Source: JBMYYE01 sp049609065
Lineage (GTDB): Bacteria > Pseudomonadota > Alphaproteobacteria > Rhodobacterales > Rhodobacteraceae
DNA length: 54,497 bases
Direction of reading: 5' to 3'
Assembly: GCA_049609065.1 (NCBI GenBank)
Contig: JBMYYE010000003.1
Span: 1-54,497 of the forward strand
Shown here: in pieces, positions 24,226-32,186 of the stretch
Numbering within the stretch: position 1 is the stretch's first letter
Layout: every line of letters begins with the position of its first letter
Translations under genes and position numbers: made by a program
Notes under the pieces: generated by a model
What the model was told of the DNA's origin: nothing
What the model saw: the letters and a program-made list of their open reading frames with translations, nothing else
Databases searched by the model: none

Positions 24226-27200
24226 ATGACCACGCCAAAAGTGACCCTCAATGATCGATATGACATTGAAAAAGAACAAATTCTTCTAAACGGAACACAG
24301 GCGCTTGTGCGGTTGATGCTCATGCAAAAAGCACGAGATACTGCTGCAGGTTTTAACACCGCGGGCTATGTATCGGGCTATCGCGGCTCCCCGCTTGGGG
24401 CCGTGGATTTGCAAATGTCACGGGCTGAAAAGGTGTTGCAAGCAGCAGATGTGAAGTTCCACCCGGGCCTCAACGAAGACCTAGCTGCGACCGCGATTTG
24501 GGGCACGCAGCAGGCCGAATTGCGCGGTGAAGGCAAATTTGAAGGGGTGTTCAACCTTTGGTATGGCAAGGGTCCGGGGGTTGATCGCACAGGCGACGTG
24601 ATGCGCCATGCCAATATGGCGGGCACCTCTGAAAAGGGCGGCGTGTTGATGGCGCTTGGGGATGATCACACAGGCGAAAGCTCCACGACCTTACACCAAT
24701 CTGAATGGGCGCTCGTGGATGCCTATATGCCGATTTTGAGCCCAGCTGGCGTGCAAGAAATTCTTGATTATGGCCTCTATGGTATCGCGATGAGCCGTTT
24801 TGCTGGAGTGTGGGTCGGCCTTAAATGTATGAAAGACACGATCGAAGCCACAGCCGTGATCGATGGCAGCCTTGATCGCATTGATGTGAAATACCCTGAT
24901 CTTACGCTGCCAAATGATGGGCTCAATATTCGCCTTGGTGATACGCCAGTTGCCCAAGAAGAGCGGATGATTCAATATAAGCGCTTCGCCGCAGAAGCCT
25001 TTGGTCGCGCCAATAAGCTCGACAAACCAATGATGGGGGATAAATCCGCAAAAGTTGGATTTGTGGCAGCTGGTAAAAACTGGCTTGACCTTGAACATGC
25101 GTTTTCTCTCTTGGGAATTGATGAGACAGAAGCCCGTCGCCTTGGCATTGCAACTTACAAAGTTGGCATGACATGGCCTCTTGATATGGAGAGCTTTAAA
25201 GAGTGGTCAGAAGACCTCGATCTTATTGTAGTTGTTGAAGAAAAAAGAAAACTCATTGAGGTGCAAGCCAAAGAAGCAATCTTCAATGATCGACGGGCGC
25301 GTCGGGTGTTTGGCTGGAAGGATGATCAAGGGAATGATCTTTTCCAAACGCGCTATGCGCTTGATCCAAACATGATTGCCGAAAAAGTTGGAAAAGTGCT
25401 CATTGATGAAGGCTGTTCCAGTTCAAAAATTGAAGCGGGCCTTGCGCATTTATCGGATGTGAAGCGCGCGGAGAACGCAGAAGAAATCACAAGCCGCATT
25501 CCCTATTTTTGTTCGGGCTGTCCGCATAATTCTTCTACAAAACTGCCAGAAGGCGCACGCGCATATGCGGGCATTGGCTGTCACTATATGGTGCAATGGA
25601 TGGACCGCGATACGGTTGGGTTCACGCAAATGGGGGGCGAAGGGGCCAACTGGATCGGCGAGGCGCCGTTTTCCACCCGCGATCATGTGTTCCAAAATCT
25701 TGGCGATGGCACTTATAACCACTCGGGCGTTTTGGCCATTCGTGCGGCTTTGGCGGCCAACACGAATATCACCTATAAGATCCTTTTCAATGACGCGGTG
25801 GCCATGACGGGTGGGCAGGAAAACGAAGGTGATTTGACCGCTGATCGGATCACGCGTGAAATCCAAGCCATGGGCGTGAAAGAAATCGCAATCGTTTATG
25901 ATGAGAAGGAAGATATTGATTTTGCACGTTTTCCATCGGGCATTAAGACCTATCCGCGGTCTGAATTGATGAACGTTCAAGAGAAAATGGCAACCATCAA
26001 AGGCGTCTCTGCGATTGTGTATATTCAAACCTGCGCCGCAGAAAAACGCCGGCGCCGCAAACGCGGGTTGTTCCCAGATCCAGATGCGCGCATTTTTATC
26101 AATACGGATATTTGCGAAGGCTGCGGGGATTGTGGGGTGCAGTCGAACTGTGTGTCCATCGCACCTGTTGAAACGGAGTTTGGTCGCAAACGGAAAATCG
26201 ATCAATCCAGCTGTAACAAAGATTTTAGCTGTGTGGATGGATTTTGCCCGTCATTTGTGACGGTGACAGGAGCGCAGATTAAGAAAACGGCAACCAAGAG
26301 CCTCGATCTTCCTGATTTGCCAGATCCCGCTTTGCCGAAAATCGACGGTACATTTAACGTTGTGATCACTGGCGTGGGCGGCACGGGTGTTGTCACCATT
26401 GGCGCGATCTTGGCGCAGGCGGCGCATCTCGATGGTAAAGGGGCAGGGATGATGGAAATGGCAGGGCTCGCCCAGAAAGGTGGCGCCGTACATATTCACT
26501 GCCGGTTAGCAGAAAAACCTTCTGATATCAGCGCAATACGCGTCGCACCTGGGGAGGCGCATGCCTTAATCGGTGGCGATCTTGTGACCTCTGCTGGGGC
26601 GAAAACCATTGGGCTGCTGCATGGGGACCGGACGGGCGCTGTGGTCAATGGGCATGATATTGTGACAGGTGAATTTACCCAAAACCGGGACTTTAAAATC
26701 CCACATGACCGGTTGACGCTACAGCTAGAGGCGCGGCTTCAGGGGCGTGTCGCGTTCTATGACGCGACGGAGCTTGCCAAAGCCTTATTGGGCGATAGCA
26801 TTTTTTCCAACATGATGATTTTGGGATCTGCATTCCAACAAGGTTTGGTTCCCGTCAGCAAAGACGCCATTAAGCAGGCGATCGCGCTAAATGGGGCTGC
26901 GGTTGAGCGCAACTTGCGTGCGTTTGACCTTGGACGATGGGCGATGCTGCACCCAGGTGAGGCGCGCAAATTATTGCGCCGTCCGGCTGTCGAAGAAGAG
27001 ACGCTCGATGGGAAAGTTGCGGCCCGTGCGGCGCATTTGGCGGCGTATCAATCCGATAATCTGCGGAGAAAATACCTCACTGTTTTAGATGGTATTTCTG
27101 ATGTTGATCTCAAAGACGCCGTTGCGCATAATTATCATAAACTATTGGCATATAAGGATGAATATGAGGTTGCGCGTCTTCATCTTCTGACAGCGGAGAA

Positions 27201-27618
27201 GGCGAAAGCTGAATTTGATGGTGACTTCAAATTGCAATATCACCTTGCCCCACCGTTTCTTGGGGGGAGCACCCATAACGGACGGCCAAAGAAGCGGATC
27301 TTTGGCGGATGGATGCGTCATGGGTTTAAGATTTTGGCGTGGATGAAAGGCGTGCGGGGAACTGGGCTTGATCCGTTTGGACGAACCGAAGAACGCCGTG
27401 CTGAGCGGGCACTCATCGCCCAATATGAGGCGGATCTGACGGCGGTTCTTCCGCTTCTGACGGCAAAAAATCATGGGGATGTTTTGGCGCTCCTGCAATT
27501 GCCAGATGACATTCGTGGATTTGGGCCTGTGAAGAAGGCAGCGATGGCGGAAGCTGCGCGCAAACGGGATGTGCTTTGGGCCGCAATTCGTGGGGAACCC
27601 GCGAAAAAAGCGGCTTAG
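24226..27618 (+). CDS. Indolepyruvate:ferredoxin oxidoreductase, fused alpha-beta form
   Basis: Oxidatively decarboxylates aryl-pyruvates from aromatic amino acids to acyl-CoA, reducing ferredoxin. The 1,130-residue protein fuses the domains: N-terminal pyrimidine/TPP region (YVSGYRGSPLGAVDLQ), the TPP-binding core (PYFCSGCPHNSST, GIGCHYMVQWMDRDTVGFTQ), a ferredoxin-like Cys cluster near residue 630 (CEGCGDCGVQSNC), and the gamma-type domain (VITGVGGTGVVTIGAILAQA). The ATG at 24226 has AGGGAGGACATC upstream. It ends before a 12-bp inverted repeat. Confidence 0.94.
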   Translation: MTTPKVTLNDRYDIEKEQILLNGTQALVRLMLMQKARDTAAGFNTAGYVSGYRGSPLGAVDLQMSRAEKVLQAADVKFHPGLNEDLAATAIWGTQQAELRGEGKFEGVFNLWYGKGPGVDRTGDVMRHANMAGTSEKGGVLMALGDDHTGESSTTLHQSEWALVDAYMPILSPAGVQEILDYGLYGIAMSRFAGVWVGLKCMKDTIEATAVIDGSLDRIDVKYPDLTLPNDGLNIRLGDTPVAQEERMIQYKRFAAEAFGRANKLDKPMMGDKSAKVGFVAAGKNWLDLEHAFSLLGIDETEARRLGIATYKVGMTWPLDMESFKEWSEDLDLIVVVEEKRKLIEVQAKEAIFNDRRARRVFGWKDDQGNDLFQTRYALDPNMIAEKVGKVLIDEGCSSSKIEAGLAHLSDVKRAENAEEITSRIPYFCSGCPHNSSTKLPEGARAYAGIGCHYMVQWMDRDTVGFTQMGGEGANWIGEAPFSTRDHVFQNLGDGTYNHSGVLAIRAALAANTNITYKILFNDAVAMTGGQENEGDLTADRITREIQAMGVKEIAIVYDEKEDIDFARFPSGIKTYPRSELMNVQEKMATIKGVSAIVYIQTCAAEKRRRRKRGLFPDPDARIFINTDICEGCGDCGVQSNCVSIAPVETEFGRKRKIDQSSCNKDFSCVDGFCPSFVTVTGAQIKKTATKSLDLPDLPDPALPKIDGTFNVVITGVGGTGVVTIGAILAQAAHLDGKGAGMMEMAGLAQKGGAVHIHCRLAEKPSDISAIRVAPGEAHALIGGDLVTSAGAKTIGLLHGDRTGAVVNGHDIVTGEFTQNRDFKIPHDRLTLQLEARLQGRVAFYDATELAKALLGDSIFSNMMILGSAFQQGLVPVSKDAIKQAIALNGAAVERNLRAFDLGRWAMLHPGEARKLLRRPAVEEETLDGKVAARAAHLAAYQSDNLRRKYLTVLDGISDVDLKDAVAHNYHKLLAYKDEYEVARLHLLTAEKAKAEFDGDFKLQYHLAPPFLGGSTHNGRPKKRIFGGWMRHGFKILAWMKGVRGTGLDPFGRTEERRAERALIAQYEADLTAVLPLLTAKNHGDVLALLQLPDDIRGFGPVKKAAMAEAARKRDVLWAAIRGEPAKKAA

Positions 27619-27638
27619 GGGCAATCCTCTCTTGGAAA

Positions 27639-27679
27639 TTCACATCCTCTATGGCTTAAAGAGCGAAAGAGGATGTGAA
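27639..27679 (+). promoter_or_regulatory. Inverted repeat covering the ribosome site of the acyltransferase gene
   Basis: TTCACATCCTCT (27639-27650) and AGAGGATGTGAA (27668-27679) are perfect 12-bp arms around a 17-nt loop. The right arm holds AGAGGA, the only purine-rich candidate ribosome site before ATG 27686. Folded, the stem would hide it. No T-run follows, so it is not a simple terminator of the upstream gene, though it may protect that mRNA's 3' end. Confidence 0.6.
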
Positions 27680-27685
27680 AACCCT

Positions 27686-28597
27686 ATGAAACCCAACAAT
27701 GCGCAAACCCGCGACGTGAGCCGTGACATCAGCTATGCCAGTTCCGCACAGACGCGGTTGGGCAAGGTGATGATCCGAACCGTTGAAAATGCCACGGGGC
27801 GCCCGCATCTCATTCGGCGCGCGGATGGATATCAAAACGATGTGGATGCAGGGCGTAGTTTTTGGGATGTGGTCGTCAGGCGCTATGGGCTTTCCTTGGA
27901 TGTCGTGCGCGGGCAGCTAGATGCCATTCCTCGTGAGGGGCCGCTTGTTGTCGTGGCAAATCATCCCTTTGGAATTCTTGATGGGCTTTTGATGGGGTAT
28001 CTTCTTGATCAGCGGCGGGCAGGTGAGTTCCGAATTCTTGCAAATCATGTGTTTCGCAAGGCGCAAGCCTTGGATGAGGTCATATTACCGGTGCGCTTTG
28101 ATGAAACGCGCGATGCAATGAAAACCAACCTAGAAACCCGCAAAGAGGCGCAATCGTTTTTGAAAAATGGGGGGGCAATTGGCATTTTCCCCGGCGGTAC
28201 TGTGTCCACTTCTGAAACGTTGTTTTCACGGCCGATGGACCCAAGTTGGCGCAATTTTACGGCAAAAATGATCATGAAATCAAAGGCAACCGTGGTGCCC
28301 GTTTGCTTTGAGGGGCACAATTCACGGCTTTTTCAAATCGCAAGCCACCTCCATCCCAATTTGCGGTTGGCATTGTTGATCCGCGAGTTTCGCAAAAAGG
28401 TGGATACGCCCGCGAAAATATCCATTGGGGCTGCGGTTGATCGCGACATATTGAACGAATTTGGTCGCGACGCACGGGCAATGATGGACTTCTTACGTGC
28501 GAAGACGTATGAGTTGTCCAAAGAGGATCTAGAGCCTCACTCATTGGGGTTTGAGTTCGAAGAGAAGTATAAGAAAAATGGCAGTCGGAATATTTGA
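27686..28597 (+). CDS. Lysophospholipid acyltransferase family protein (OlsA/hemolysin-like)
   Basis: A 303-residue 1-acyl-glycerol-phosphate-type acyltransferase. The catalytic block is VVVANHPFGILDGLLMGYLL (His-x5-Asp, variant of HX4D used by this family), with the substrate block IGIFPGGTVSTSE. Related alphaproteobacterial proteins include OlsA, which acylates lyso-ornithine lipid, and proteins once called hemolysins. olsB is not adjacent, so the substrate is open. The 3' end overlaps murI by 20 nt. Translation may be controlled by the upstream stem. Confidence 0.85.
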   Translation: MKPNNAQTRDVSRDISYASSAQTRLGKVMIRTVENATGRPHLIRRADGYQNDVDAGRSFWDVVVRRYGLSLDVVRGQLDAIPREGPLVVVANHPFGILDGLLMGYLLDQRRAGEFRILANHVFRKAQALDEVILPVRFDETRDAMKTNLETRKEAQSFLKNGGAIGIFPGGTVSTSETLFSRPMDPSWRNFTAKMIMKSKATVVPVCFEGHNSRLFQIASHLHPNLRLALLIREFRKKVDTPAKISIGAAVDRDILNEFGRDARAMMDFLRAKTYELSKEDLEPHSLGFEFEEKYKKNGSRNI

Positions 28598-29390
28598 TTC
28601 AGGCCTAGGTGGCCTCACTGTACTGGACGCTGCGGCAAAGCGTCTTCCTGGTCAACCCTTTGTTTATCTTGGTGATAATGCGAATGCGCCCTACGGCGTT
28701 CGCACGCCTGATGATATCTATAACCTCACATGCAAAGCTACGGAACGGTTGTGGGATGAGGGCTGTGATCTTGTTATTTTGGCCTGTAATACGGCCTCTG
28801 CTGCGGCGCTTCGGCGTATGCAGGAGGCATGGATTCCAGAGGGCAAGCGGGTGCTCGGCGTGTTTGTGCCTTTGATTGAGGCGCTCACCGAACGCAATTG
28901 GGGCGACAATTCCCCACCGCGTGAGGTTGATACGAAACATGTGGGCCTTTTTGCGACCCCAGCAACGGTATCTAGCCGCGCCTTCCAACGTGAATTGGCG
29001 TTTCGCGCCATTGGTGTGGATGTCGAAGCGCAACCATGCGGCGGGCTTGTGGATGCAATCGAAGACGGCGACATGATCCTCGCGGATGCGTTGGTTCAAA
29101 GTCATGTGGATGCTCTAAAACGCCGTATGCCAGATCCGCAGGCTGCGATTTTGGGCTGCACCCATTACCCTTTGATGGAGGATGCATTTCAAGCGGCTCT
29201 TGGTCCGGATGTGAAGGTGTTTTCCCAAGCAAATTTGGTGGCAGAGAGCCTCGCTGACTATCTTGAGCGCCATCCAAAAATGCGCGGAACGGGACAAGAG
29301 AGTAAATTTTTGACCTCAGGTGATACGCGATCTGTGTCCAATCGGGCAACACAGCTCTTGAAACGCAAGATTGAATTCATATCTGCTTAA
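28578..29390 (+). CDS. murI: Glutamate racemase
   Basis: Makes D-glutamate for peptidoglycan. Of 270 residues, the opening VGIFDSGLGGLTVLDAA is typical, and the two catalytic cysteines are C70 in LACNTASA and C194 in GCTHYPLM. ATG 28578 lies inside the acyltransferase 3' end, so translation is coupled; a frame extension upstream to 28551 is not conserved-looking. An insertion-like stretch NWGDNSPPREVDTKHVG (about 107-123) is somewhat longer than in short homologues. Followed after 30 nt by argC. Confidence 0.93.
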   Translation: MAVGIFDSGLGGLTVLDAAAKRLPGQPFVYLGDNANAPYGVRTPDDIYNLTCKATERLWDEGCDLVILACNTASAAALRRMQEAWIPEGKRVLGVFVPLIEALTERNWGDNSPPREVDTKHVGLFATPATVSSRAFQRELAFRAIGVDVEAQPCGGLVDAIEDGDMILADALVQSHVDALKRRMPDPQAAILGCTHYPLMEDAFQAALGPDVKVFSQANLVAESLADYLERHPKMRGTGQESKFLTSGDTRSVSNRATQLLKRKIEFISA

Positions 29391-29420
29391 TACATTAATA
29401 TGTCAATGGAACCTACTGTT

Positions 29421-30449
29421 ATGACACATAAAATTGCAATTCTTGGGGCCTCTGGATATACGGGCGCGGAATTGGTGCGCTTGCTTGCGACACATCCATC
29501 CATTGAAATTTCTGCCCTGTCTGCAGATCGTAAAGCCGGCATGGAAATGCGGGATGTCTTTCCGCATTTGGCGCATTTGGATCTGCCAACATTGGTGAAA
29601 ATTGACGCGATTGATTTTGACAATATTGATCTGGTTTTCTGCGCATTGCCGCACGCGACGTCACAAGAGGTGATTAGTAAGCTGCCGCAAAACGTTAAAA
29701 TCGTGGATCTGTCGGCTGATTTTCGACTGCGTGATCCTGCTGAATATGAAAAATGGTATGACCGTGCCCATTCGGCGCTCGATTTGCAAAAAGAGGCGGT
29801 CTACGGACTGACGGAATTCTATCGGGAAGACATCAAAAACGCACGCCTTGTTGCGGGCACCGGATGTAATGCGGCGACGGGCCAATATAGTTTGCGTCCC
29901 TTGATCGAAGCGGGCGTTATTGATCTCGATGATATCATCATCGATCTCAAAACGGGGGTTTCTGGCGCGGGTCGGTCCCTCAAGGAAAACCTACTTCATG
30001 CGGAGCTTTCTGAAGGTGCACACCCGTATGCCGCGGGTGGCACACACCGTCATTTAGGTGAGTTTGATCAAGAGTTTAGCGCCATTGCTGGACGTCCTGT
30101 TCATGTGCAGTTTACCCCGCATCTTTTGCCTGCAAACCGTGGAATTATTGCCACAACCTATGTGAAAGGTGATGCGCAGGCGATTTATGATACGATGGTG
30201 GCGGCCTATAAGGATGAGCCGTTTATCCAAGTTTTACCGATGGGCAAAATGCCATCCACGCGGCATGTGCGTGGGTCGAACTTCTGTCACATCGGTGTTG
30301 TTGCTGACCGGATTGAAGGCCGCGCGATTGTTGTGACGGCCCTTGATAACCTAACCAAAGGGTCATCTGGTCAAGCGCTTCAAAATGCCAACCTTATGCT
30401 CGGAGAAGAGGAAACTGCGGGGCTCATGCTTGCGCCAGTTTTCCCATAA
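29421..30449 (+). CDS. argC: N-acetyl-gamma-glutamyl-phosphate reductase
   Basis: Third step of arginine synthesis: NADPH reduction of N-acetylglutamyl phosphate. The 342-residue protein starts MTHKIAILGASGYTGAEL (nucleotide-binding loop). The active-site cysteine is C149 in VAGTGCNAATGQ, a variant of the usual GC[YN]PT box. VQFTPHLLPANRGI and LDNLTKGSSGQALQN are conserved. In-frame ATGs at 29400 and 29406 exist, but only 29421 gives the conserved start; no strong ribosome site is seen. ccmE starts 4 nt after its stop. Confidence 0.95.
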   Translation: MTHKIAILGASGYTGAELVRLLATHPSIEISALSADRKAGMEMRDVFPHLAHLDLPTLVKIDAIDFDNIDLVFCALPHATSQEVISKLPQNVKIVDLSADFRLRDPAEYEKWYDRAHSALDLQKEAVYGLTEFYREDIKNARLVAGTGCNAATGQYSLRPLIEAGVIDLDDIIIDLKTGVSGAGRSLKENLLHAELSEGAHPYAAGGTHRHLGEFDQEFSAIAGRPVHVQFTPHLLPANRGIIATTYVKGDAQAIYDTMVAAYKDEPFIQVLPMGKMPSTRHVRGSNFCHIGVVADRIEGRAIVVTALDNLTKGSSGQALQNANLMLGEEETAGLMLAPVFP

Positions 30450-30453
30450 GTAT

Positions 30454-30912
30454 ATGAATAGTTTAAAGAAAAAAAGACGCATTCAAGTTGTCCTTGTGGC
30501 ATTTGTCGCACTCACACTCTCTACCGCGTTGATCGGTTATGCGTTGAAAGATGGGATTAATTATTTCCGCTCGCCGGCGGAAGTCGTGGCCTCACCACCC
30601 CCGCCGAGCGAAACATTTCGCCTTGGTGGTCTTGTGGAAGAAGGATCTTTGGTCCGCAACGAAAGTGAAACAATCACTTTTAAAGTCACCGATGGCGGCG
30701 GCACAGTGGCCGTGTCTTATACGGGGATTTTACCTGATTTATTTGACGAAGGTCAGGGCATGATTGGCACTGGGCAGATGAAAAACGGCGTATTTGTCGC
30801 CTCAGAAATCCTTGCCAAACATGATGAGAGCTATATGCCCAAAGAAGTTGTCGATGCATTAAAAGAACAAGGCGTGTATCAACCTGAGGCCGCAAGCTCT
30901 ACCGATAATTAA
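30454..30912 (+). CDS. ccmE: Cytochrome c maturation heme chaperone CcmE
   Basis: Membrane-anchored periplasmic heme chaperone that takes heme from CcmC and passes it to CcmF/CcmH. The 152-residue product has an N-terminal membrane anchor at about residues 11-30 and an OB-fold domain. The covalent heme site is H123 in LAKHDESYMPK, with Y127 as axial ligand. Start MNSLKKKRR fits the family. It follows argC within one unit and precedes the lysis genes, while its partners ccmF and ccmH lie 1.3 kb further on. ccmABCDG are not in the window. Confidence 0.95.
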   Translation: MNSLKKKRRIQVVLVAFVALTLSTALIGYALKDGINYFRSPAEVVASPPPPSETFRLGGLVEEGSLVRNESETITFKVTDGGGTVAVSYTGILPDLFDEGQGMIGTGQMKNGVFVASEILAKHDESYMPKEVVDALKEQGVYQPEAASSTDN

Positions 30913-30957
30913 CTATTTTTTTTCATCCTGTTTCTGTCCAAATGATGGGGAAATGGG

Positions 30958-31569
30958 ATGAAAACAGTTGAAGACTTAGCCCAAGATATCGTCGCCCGTG
31001 AGGGGGGATATGTGAATGATCCTGATGATCCAGGAGGTGCCACAAAATTTGGTGTCACCATTCATACCGCACGGCGTTTGGGATTGGATCTGGACGAGAA
31101 TGGGCAGGTAGATGCGCGCGATGTCAAGCGCATCACAAAGGAGCAGGCCGTTGATATATTCCTTAAGGAATATTTTTATAAACCCAAAATTGACACGCTA
31201 CCAAAATCAATCCAAGCCTCTGTTTTTGATATGTTTGTCAATTCAGGTGGCAATGCAATTAGGATATTGCAACGCCTCTTGTGCAGCCTTGGGGCAAAGG
31301 TCAAAGTTGATGGGTCAATAGGGGCTCAAACGCGTTTGGCCTGTCAATGGGCCTTGCGCGTGGCCCCAGATCATTTTGTGGATGCATATGGCATTGAGAG
31401 GCGCAATTTTTACTATGGCTTGGCGGACCAGCGGCGGGCATCACGTAAATATGCCCGTGCGCGTTCAGGGGGCAAGGGCGGCTGGATCAAGCGGGCCGAA
31501 GAGTTTCTCGCACCGCGGTATCACTATTCTTTAACAGAACATAAAAATAGGGTGGCAAAATGGGATTGA
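30958..31569 (+). CDS. GTA/phage-type endolysin: GH108 muramidase with PG_binding_3
   Basis: Cleaves peptidoglycan glycan strands. The 203-residue protein has the GH108 catalytic motif E15-GGY (VAREGGYVNDPDDPGGATKF), then D44-LDENGQVDARD55, which has the residue pattern of a 12-residue EF-hand calcium loop, and a C-terminal peptidoglycan-binding domain (about 75-180; VFDMFVNSGGNAIRILQRLL). There is no signal peptide, so export needs the holin encoded next, overlapping by 10 nt. In Rhodobacter capsulatus such a pair (rcc00555/rcc00556) lyses cells to release gene transfer agents. Confident on the family; role in GTA release is inference. Confidence 0.9.
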   Translation: MKTVEDLAQDIVAREGGYVNDPDDPGGATKFGVTIHTARRLGLDLDENGQVDARDVKRITKEQAVDIFLKEYFYKPKIDTLPKSIQASVFDMFVNSGGNAIRILQRLLCSLGAKVKVDGSIGAQTRLACQWALRVAPDHFVDAYGIERRNFYYGLADQRRASRKYARARSGGKGGWIKRAEEFLAPRYHYSLTEHKNRVAKWD

Positions 31570-32120
31570 TGGAAACAGTTTTTTCATTTGTGTTTGGGGG
31601 CGGAAAAAACGCCTTAAAGGACACGATAGAGGTCTTCACCGAAAACAAAGAACAAGGGGCCATCCGGGATGTGATGGCACGCCGTGATGCGCTTTCGCAA
31701 TTTGGCAAAGAGTTCACGCATGCCAATAAGGGGCGTTTTGATCGGTTTGTTGATGGGCTGAACCGCTTACCGCGTCCGATGTTGGCCTTTGGCACGATTG
31801 GACTTTTTGTGATGGCCATGGTGGATCCATTGTGGTTTTCGGCGCGTATGCAAGGGTTGCAGCTGGTACCAGAGGCGCTTTGGTGGCTGATGGGCGCGAT
31901 TGTGAGCTTTTATTTTGGGGCGCGTCATCAACTTAAGGGGCAGGAATTTCAAAAATCCATGGCAGAAACCCTGGCCAAGACAAATGCCGTGCGCCAAAAC
32001 ATCATTTCCTTAAAAAGACCCGTGCGACGCCATCAGGCAGAACCAGCTCCATATGTTGAAAAACCCTTTAAAAACAATGCGGCGCTAGAGGATTGGCGTC
32101 AAAGTATTCTTCTAAAATAA
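31560..32120 (+). CDS. Holin family protein (GTA_holin_3TM type)
   Basis: Forms membrane lesions that let the endolysin reach the cell wall. The 186-residue sequence has two clear membrane segments (about 73-93, LAFGTIGLFVMAMVDPLWF; about 102-120, LVPEALWWLMGAIVSFYFG) and a weakly hydrophobic N-terminus that could be a third. A charged tail of 60 residues follows. ATG 31560 overlaps the endolysin stop. Paired with a GH108 enzyme it matches the holin of Rhodobacterales GTA lysis cassettes. Confidence 0.85.
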   Translation: MGLMETVFSFVFGGGKNALKDTIEVFTENKEQGAIRDVMARRDALSQFGKEFTHANKGRFDRFVDGLNRLPRPMLAFGTIGLFVMAMVDPLWFSARMQGLQLVPEALWWLMGAIVSFYFGARHQLKGQEFQKSMAETLAKTNAVRQNIISLKRPVRRHQAEPAPYVEKPFKNNAALEDWRQSILLK

Positions 32121-32186
32121 GCGACATTTTGGCTGATCACGAAATTGCGCATTGTCCCCATCGTTTTGGCCGCGTAAAAAGCGAAT

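Noticed and set aside
25450..26205. A 251-codon frame antisense to the indolepyruvate oxidoreductase gene
   Set aside because: Lies fully inside a well-supported gene and has shadow-like composition.
30913..30957. T-run after ccmE as a terminator
   Set aside because: Eight or nine T residues follow the stop, but there is no stem before them.
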